Assembly (NCBI RefSeq): GCF_019774615.1
Contig: NZ_CP081497.1
Span: forward strand, 2,418,001 to 2,482,000
DNA length: 64,000 nucleotides
Direction of reading: 5' to 3'
Source of the DNA: Streptomyces sp. BHT-5-2
GTDB taxonomy: Bacteria; Actinomycetota; Actinomycetes; Streptomycetales; Streptomycetaceae
The notes below the pieces were generated by a model. It was not told the DNA's origin and made no database searches. It saw only the letters and a list, made by a program, of their open reading frames with translations. Below are positions 59,720 through 64,000 of the stretch, in pieces. Every line of letters begins with the position of its first letter. Position 1 is the first letter of the stretch. Made by a program: the position numbers and the translations under genes.

Positions 59720-60586
59720 TCAGGCTGAGCGGGTGTGCCGGTCCGAGGACCGGTCGAGGAGGTGTCCGATGCTGTCCGCGACGGTCCCTGGCTGCTCGGC
59801 CTGGATGAAGTGACCCGAGTCAACCTCTTCGAACCGCCCGTCCGCCAGCGTCTCGGCCCAACGTCGTTGGTGTTCGGCGATGAGGGTGTGCTGCTGTTCC
59901 CGGCCCTTGGCGGGGCGGGATGACGAGAGCAGGACCGTCGGGCACGTCGGGAGGCCGGGCGGCTCGGCACGGAGCTGGGGGATGGCCGCGGCCACGGCCT
60001 TGAACTCCTTCCTCGTCTGCGCGATGCCATCCGGAACGAAGTCCTCGGCGAGCATGGCCCGGTAGGTGTCCGCCGGGAAGATGCGGCGGACGTTCTCGCT
60101 GACCACGCGGGCCAGCGGGCGGAACCGGACCAGCGCCTGCGTCACGCCCATCGCACGGTCGACCTTCGCGGCGGTCTGGTCGAACGTGTCGTAGACCGGC
60201 GCGTTCTCCGGCGTCGGATCGACCAGCAGCAGCCCCCTCACCTGCGGCCCCAGACGCTCCATCGCGCGGCGCGCGACCAGAGCGCCCATGCTGTGTGCGA
60301 CGAGCACGAACCGGCTGGGGACGACCGCTTCGACCATGGCGACCAGGTCCGCGGCCATGTCGTCGATGCCCAGTCGGGCCGTCGTCCGGCCGCTGCGGCC
60401 GGAGCCGGCGCGGTCGTAGGCCACCAGCCGTGCCCGATCCGTCAGCAACGGCAGAACCGCGTCCCAGCAGGTACGTCCCATGCCCTGGCCGGATTCGAAG
60501 ACCACCCGGTCCGGTCCGGTGCCGGACTCCTCGACATAGACGGACCGATCGTTTACCTGAACCGCCCGCCCTGCTGCCTGGCGCAT
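59720..60586 (-). CDS. Alpha/beta hydrolase
   Basis: A 288-residue protein with the alpha/beta hydrolase fold: FESGQGMGRTCWDAVLP (oxyanion-hole region) near residue 30, the nucleophile elbow VAHSMGALVA with Ser near residue 97, an acid in LLVDPTPEN near 122 or later, and the late catalytic His in SGHFIQAEQP. Substrate unknown. Divergent from an HTH regulator gene with only 69 bases between. Confidence 0.9.
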   Translation of the reverse strand: MRQAAGRAVQVNDRSVYVEESGTGPDRVVFESGQGMGRTCWDAVLPLLTDRARLVAYDRAGSGRSGRTTARLGIDDMAADLVAMVEAVVPSRFVLVAHSMGALVARRAMERLGPQVRGLLLVDPTPENAPVYDTFDQTAAKVDRAMGVTQALVRFRPLARVVSENVRRIFPADTYRAMLAEDFVPDGIAQTRKEFKAVAAAIPQLRAEPPGLPTCPTVLLSSSRPAKGREQQHTLIAEHQRRWAETLADGRFEEVDSGHFIQAEQPGTVADSIGHLLDRSSDRHTRSA

Positions 60587-60655
60587 GTTCCCCCCTTGGG
60601 CTTCGCCCTACGTTTTCAACTTCGATAAAGGTAGCGCATATGAAAGAGTAGTGTC

Positions 60656-61213
60656 ATGGACGCTACCGACCTGCTTCTTCACCCGGTGCGACTGCGCGTG
60701 GTGCACGCGCTCTCCGGCGGCCGGGTGCTGACCACCTCGCAACTGTGCGACCGTATGCCCGAGGCGTCGAAGGTGACCGTGTACCGGCATGTCGCCCTGC
60801 TGGTCGAGGCGGGTTTTGTGGAGGTGGCCGAGGAGCATCGGGTACGTGGCGCCGTCGAACGGCATTACCGGCTACGCCAGGACCGCCCCGTCATCGACGC
60901 CGACGCGGCCGCCGCCATGTCGCTGGACGACCACCGCCGGGGCTTCGCCGCCGCCATGGCCGTCCTCATCTCCGAGTTCAACGCCTACCTCGACCGCCCC
61001 GGCGCCGACCCGGTCGCCGACGCGGTCGGCTACCGCCAGGGCACGCTCTGGCTCAGTCGGGATGAACTCGCCGAGATGAACCACAAGTTGCTCGAGATTC
61101 TGGGCCCCCTGCTCGCCAACCAGCCGGCGCCGGACCGTGCCCCCTACCTCATCAGCCGGATCTTCTTCCCTGCCCAGCAGGCGCCTCGCGACGAGAAGGG
61201 CCCTGCCCATTGA
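60656..61213 (+). CDS. ArsR-like winged-helix transcriptional regulator
   Basis: A 185-residue protein. The first 80 residues are a winged helix (LLHPVRLRVVHALSGGRVLT, KVTVYRHVALLVEAGFVEVA, then the wing RGAVERHYRL); the rest is a helical domain with LDDHRRGFAAAMAVLISEFN, as in HTH-20/YjdC-like helix-turn-helix proteins. It probably represses the divergent hydrolase gene; the 69-base spacer is AT-richer than the flanks (TTCGATAAAGGTAGCGCATA). Confidence 0.88.
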   Translation: MDATDLLLHPVRLRVVHALSGGRVLTTSQLCDRMPEASKVTVYRHVALLVEAGFVEVAEEHRVRGAVERHYRLRQDRPVIDADAAAAMSLDDHRRGFAAAMAVLISEFNAYLDRPGADPVADAVGYRQGTLWLSRDELAEMNHKLLEILGPLLANQPAPDRAPYLISRIFFPAQQAPRDEKGPAH

Positions 61214-61640
61214 TCCTGGGTACAGGTTTGCGGCTGGGCCGGCGTAGTTGATGGTGTATCGAGTGCCGTCTCGAAGGCGATCGGGCTGCGGTGCCCGAGG
61301 CTGGAGTGACGGCGAACGGTGTTGTATCGGTGCAGCCAACGGAACAGCGAGAGCCGCGCCTCGCGCTCGTCGGCGAAGGCCCGGCGGCCCGGGAGCGTCT
61401 CCCGCTTGCAGGTTGCGTTGAAGGACTCGGCGAACGCACGGGACGCGTATGCGCTATGTGGTCCGTGTGCATGATGCGCCGGTGAGGCTGTCACGTCAGC
61501 GTTGGGCTGCAGCCAGGGGTCGACGACGAGCTCGGCACGCGGGTGAGCCGGGATCGCCCAGCCGACCAGGCGCCGTGAGGCCAGGTCGCTGACCGTGGCG
61601 AAACACAGGTCAGCGACCTCAAGGAGGCCCGGCAGCGCCA
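61213..61640 (-). pseudogene. IS3-family transposase remnant (integrase core)
   Basis: Reading leftward, the frame gives ADLCFATVSDLASRRLVGWA, later AFAESFNATCKRETLPGRRA and LFRWLHRYNTVRRHSSLGHR, the second half of an IS3-type OrfB with the final Glu of the DDE triad (AFAESF). The region with the second Asp (normally HSDRGSQY) has been lost, and the N-terminal half and OrfA are absent. The frame runs on past the family end into the regulator gene's 3' end (to 61144). Confidence 0.8.
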
Positions 61641-61733
61641 GCTACCCCGAGTGCCGATCCTGTTGCGTGCGGGTGCGGCGCAGAGAGACGCACTCGCCTC
61701 GTCGCCCAACAACCGTGGCATTGGGCCAGGCTG

Positions 61734-62858
61734 TCACGGGGAGAACCGCTCCGGGCGGAAGTCCGCAAGCAGCTCATCTCTCTTCCCGCTGAGGATCTCC
61801 GAAGCAAGCAGCCGGCCGACCACCGGCCCGAGCGTGATGCCGCTGTGGGTAACAGCCTCGTAGTAGCCCGGCACAGACGGCACCGCTCCCACCGAGGGAA
61901 ATCCGTCGGCTGGGATGGGCCGGTGGGCCACCCGTGTCTGTGCGATGCGGGAGTTGCCGAGCTCGGGAACGACGTGCCGCGCCGATTCGTGAAGCCGCCG
62001 TGCGAGTTGCGCTGGATCTTCGCCTGTGTCGACGAGCGCGTCGATCTCGCGGCTGTGGAGGAGCACCGAACCGTCTCCGTCAGGACGGATCTCGACGTGC
62101 GGCGCGTGCATGGCTCGGTGAACCGGGACCTGAGCACAGCCGATCCGGGTGACGGCGCCGGGTTCCCGGCGCATCGGCAAGTGCCGTGCGACGAGCCCGG
62201 CGACGTGGGAGGCGTGGGGACCTGCCGCGTTCACGACGATGTCGACGTCGAGACAGCTCCCATCGGACAGACCAACTGTCCGGATGCTCCCGTCGGCACC
62301 GGTGCCGACGTCACAGACCGCGGTGCCGGACCGGAGCTCGGCGCCGGACGCAACGGCCTGGCCGACCAGGCGGCCGACGAGATGCCGTCCGTGCACCCAG
62401 GCTTCGTCGGCGTAGAACACGACTGGAACTTCACCGGGCATCGTGAGGGCAGGTTCGAGGCGGCGGCGCACCTCGGCCCCCGTGTACACCTCGACCCGGT
62501 AGTCCCGCTCAGCCAGCAGTCCGGCGGTTTTGAGGAGCTTCGCCTCCGCTGCGGGATCGTCTGCCCAGCGCAGGTGGCCGCTCGGATACCACCATGAGTC
62601 CGGCCCGATGGCCCGGGCGAGTTCACGGTGAGCTGCCATTCCCGCGACGTTCAGGTCGAAGTAGGACTTGCGCGCGGTCTTGTTGCTGGCGTTGACCCAC
62701 GAGAAAGACCAGTCGGTGACGCCTTCGCCCGGCTGGCCTGCATCGATGAAGACCACCTTGGCGCCGTGCCGGGACAGGTTCCAGCCCACGCTGGCTCCGA
62801 GGATGCCCACTCCGATGACAGCGACACGTTCAGGCAGCTTCGCGAACCCGACCCTCAC
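61734..62858 (-). CDS. FAD-dependent oxidoreductase, D-amino acid oxidase (DAO) family
   Basis: A 374-residue flavoprotein. The dinucleotide motif VAVIGVGILGASVGWNLSRH (residues 12-31) binds FAD; VVFIDAGQPGEGVTDWSF follows; DIVVNAAGPHASHVAGL near 205 and the C-terminal GYYEAVTHSGITLGPVVGRL are typical of glycine/sarcosine oxidase-like members. It would oxidise an amine or amino acid. GTG start, alone between an IS scar and a long intergenic region. Confidence 0.9.
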   Translation of the reverse strand: MRVGFAKLPERVAVIGVGILGASVGWNLSRHGAKVVFIDAGQPGEGVTDWSFSWVNASNKTARKSYFDLNVAGMAAHRELARAIGPDSWWYPSGHLRWADDPAAEAKLLKTAGLLAERDYRVEVYTGAEVRRRLEPALTMPGEVPVVFYADEAWVHGRHLVGRLVGQAVASGAELRSGTAVCDVGTGADGSIRTVGLSDGSCLDVDIVVNAAGPHASHVAGLVARHLPMRREPGAVTRIGCAQVPVHRAMHAPHVEIRPDGDGSVLLHSREIDALVDTGEDPAQLARRLHESARHVVPELGNSRIAQTRVAHRPIPADGFPSVGAVPSVPGYYEAVTHSGITLGPVVGRLLASEILSGKRDELLADFRPERFSP

Positions 62859-63258
62859 GAACGCCCCCTTCCCAGATCACGGCGAACTCCCTTTCTAACA
62901 GGCGAACATGTGGAACGGACAGCAGAGAAACGGGAATGGCTTGGGCAGTAGCCGTATCCGGCGTGGCCGGCCAGGTCGGAGGGTTTGACCTTCTCGCGGG
63001 AGGCCGCGCAGGGCACGGGCGTGGGCGACGCCGATCCCCGGTGGGCACTCCGGCGGGCCCCTGAACGTGGTGGGGCAGGCCCTGCATCGGGTCTTCACGG
63101 CAGGCGGTGAAGACCCGGGAGCTCCCGGCGGGTTGAGCGCGCGTGTGTGCCGAGAGCGGAATGAACCGTTTCTTGACCGCCCGCTACCTATTCGCCTGTT
63201 CGCTCGCCTGCCAGGGTTCTCGTGCGCACCACTGAGGTACGGGGAGAGAGGACTCTCG
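62859..63258. other. Intergenic region with a hairpin
   Basis: About 400 bases without a supported gene. The one clear structure is a perfect 11-bp inverted repeat, CGGGTCTTCAC (63088-63098) and GTGAAGACCCG (63107-63117), with an eight-base loop, about 140 bases before the secreted protein gene. Confidence 0.5.
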
Positions 63259-63858
63259 GTGAACCTGAAGGTGAGATCGGCGCTGGTGGCCGGCCTGCTG
63301 GCGGCTGCGGCAATGGCGGGAACAACGGGCACCGCCCAAGCGAACACCTACCAGTACAACGTGATGCTCCAGGACTACGCCACCGGCTACTGCCTGGACT
63401 CCAACGGTGGCGACGTCTACACCAATCCGTGCCAGCCCGGTAATCCGTGGCAGCGGTGGAACGTCGTGTCCTACGACGGCAACGTCGGTGGCTACTACGA
63501 CCGGGTGCAGATCGTCCATCGCAAGGAGGGCAACTGCCTTCGAGTCCAGTGGTCGCATTCCGTCTCGGATCCCAGCTGGTTTGCAACCCGCGCGGCCGGG
63601 TGCAGTTCGAGCGACTACCACGACCAGTGGAACATGACCTGGGTCGGCAACAGCTCCGGCAACCCTCGCAACAGTTGGCAGTTCGCCAACTACCAGGCGG
63701 ACTCCAATCTCAACGAGGTGCTCTGCCTTGATCGCGGGCAGGACGGACACCACAACCAGCTGCTGTGGGACCAGGGCCACCCGCAGGGCGCCCCGGTCGC
63801 CAAGACCACCTGCTACAACCACACCAACCGGTACCAGATGTGGAACATGGTCCATTGA
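63259..63858 (+). CDS. Small secreted beta-trefoil (RICIN)-like protein
   Basis: A 199-residue exported protein. The signal peptide is short (LKVRSALVAGLLAAAAMAG, likely cut after TAQA). The mature part has repeated trefoil-like units ending in QRWN/DQWN/YQMWN motifs: NPWQRWNVVS, HDQWNMTWVG, RYQMWNMVH, with six Cys (YCLDSNGG, CQPG, NCLRVQW, AAGCSSS, LCLDRG, TCYN) that could form disulfides. Such domains often bind carbohydrate. No catalytic domain is attached. GGAGAGAGGA lies six bases before the GTG. Confidence 0.85.
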   Translation: MNLKVRSALVAGLLAAAAMAGTTGTAQANTYQYNVMLQDYATGYCLDSNGGDVYTNPCQPGNPWQRWNVVSYDGNVGGYYDRVQIVHRKEGNCLRVQWSHSVSDPSWFATRAAGCSSSDYHDQWNMTWVGNSSGNPRNSWQFANYQADSNLNEVLCLDRGQDGHHNQLLWDQGHPQGAPVAKTTCYNHTNRYQMWNMVH

Positions 63859-64000
63859 GCGTGGTCGAGGGGTCGGGTGACGGACTCGTCGGCAGAACGC
63901 CGTGTGGGGGCTGCGCGGATCTCTCTTCCTGAACGGCGGTCCGCCGCTGTGGGCCGTAGCTGTCCGGGCTGAAGGGCACAGACGCGTTACGGGCACGGCG

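Noticed and set aside
1..64000. CRISPR array, tRNA or rRNA genes, prophage
   Set aside because: No regularly spaced repeats, no tRNA-like cloverleaf or rRNA sequence, and no phage structural genes were noticed on reading.

Overview
The window is high-GC DNA whose codon use (G or C at most third positions), GTG starts and gene families (LuxR, LysR, AraC and TetR regulators, DUF1707, many universal stress proteins, secreted proteins with Arg-rich signal peptides) point to a Streptomyces-type actinomycete. No rRNA, tRNA, CRISPR array or prophage was seen.

Region 1 (1-8150) is the right part of what looks like a small amino-acid-derived biosynthetic operon, cut by the window edge: a substrate-binding protein without signal peptide, a cation/proton antiporter, a clavaminate-synthase/asparagine-oxygenase type Fe(II)/2-oxoglutarate hydroxylase, an unknown protein, an ATP-grasp-like ligase and a YbaK-type aminoacyl-tRNA deacylase, many coupled by ATGA or GTGA overlaps, facing a LuxR-type regulator.

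Region 2 (8150-21100) is mixed accessory DNA rich in broken genes: a secreted metalloprotease, a GNAT, a decayed EACC1-caspase conflict gene, LysR/MFS, AraC/VOC, an ABM monooxygenase, DUF1772/TetR with visible operators, and remnants of IS5-like and IS3-like transposases, VOC, SDR and P-type ATPase genes.

Region 3 (21100-57310) is the main find: a 36-kb dormancy (DevR/DosR-like) island. It holds DevR and DevS homologues, six universal stress proteins, five CBS-domain proteins, Hsp20, Rv1738-like and Rv1733c-like proteins, an Acg-type nitroreductase, a nicotinate phosphoribosyltransferase, an HTH-flavin split-barrel fusion, a GNAT/acyl-CoA synthetase fusion, a P1B-5 ATPase with a hemerythrin tail, a group 3b-type [NiFe] hydrogenase operon with its maturation protease, and a complete nine-gene A/V-type ATPase operon. 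A 14-bp palindrome, GGGCCGNNCGGCCC, recurs in the divergent promoter regions of this island and is probably the DevR operator. The combined logic is survival under low oxygen: NAD(P)-linked hydrogen metabolism, an alternative rotary ATPase, ribosome/protein protection, NAD salvage and nucleotide sensing by USP and CBS domains.

Region 4 (57310-64000) returns to ordinary accessory genes: a cold-shock protein, a DUF1707 protein, an alpha/beta hydrolase with a divergent HTH regulator, an IS3-family remnant, a DAO-family oxidoreductase and a small secreted trefoil-like protein. Gene calls rest on reading the translated sequence; no database search was possible.
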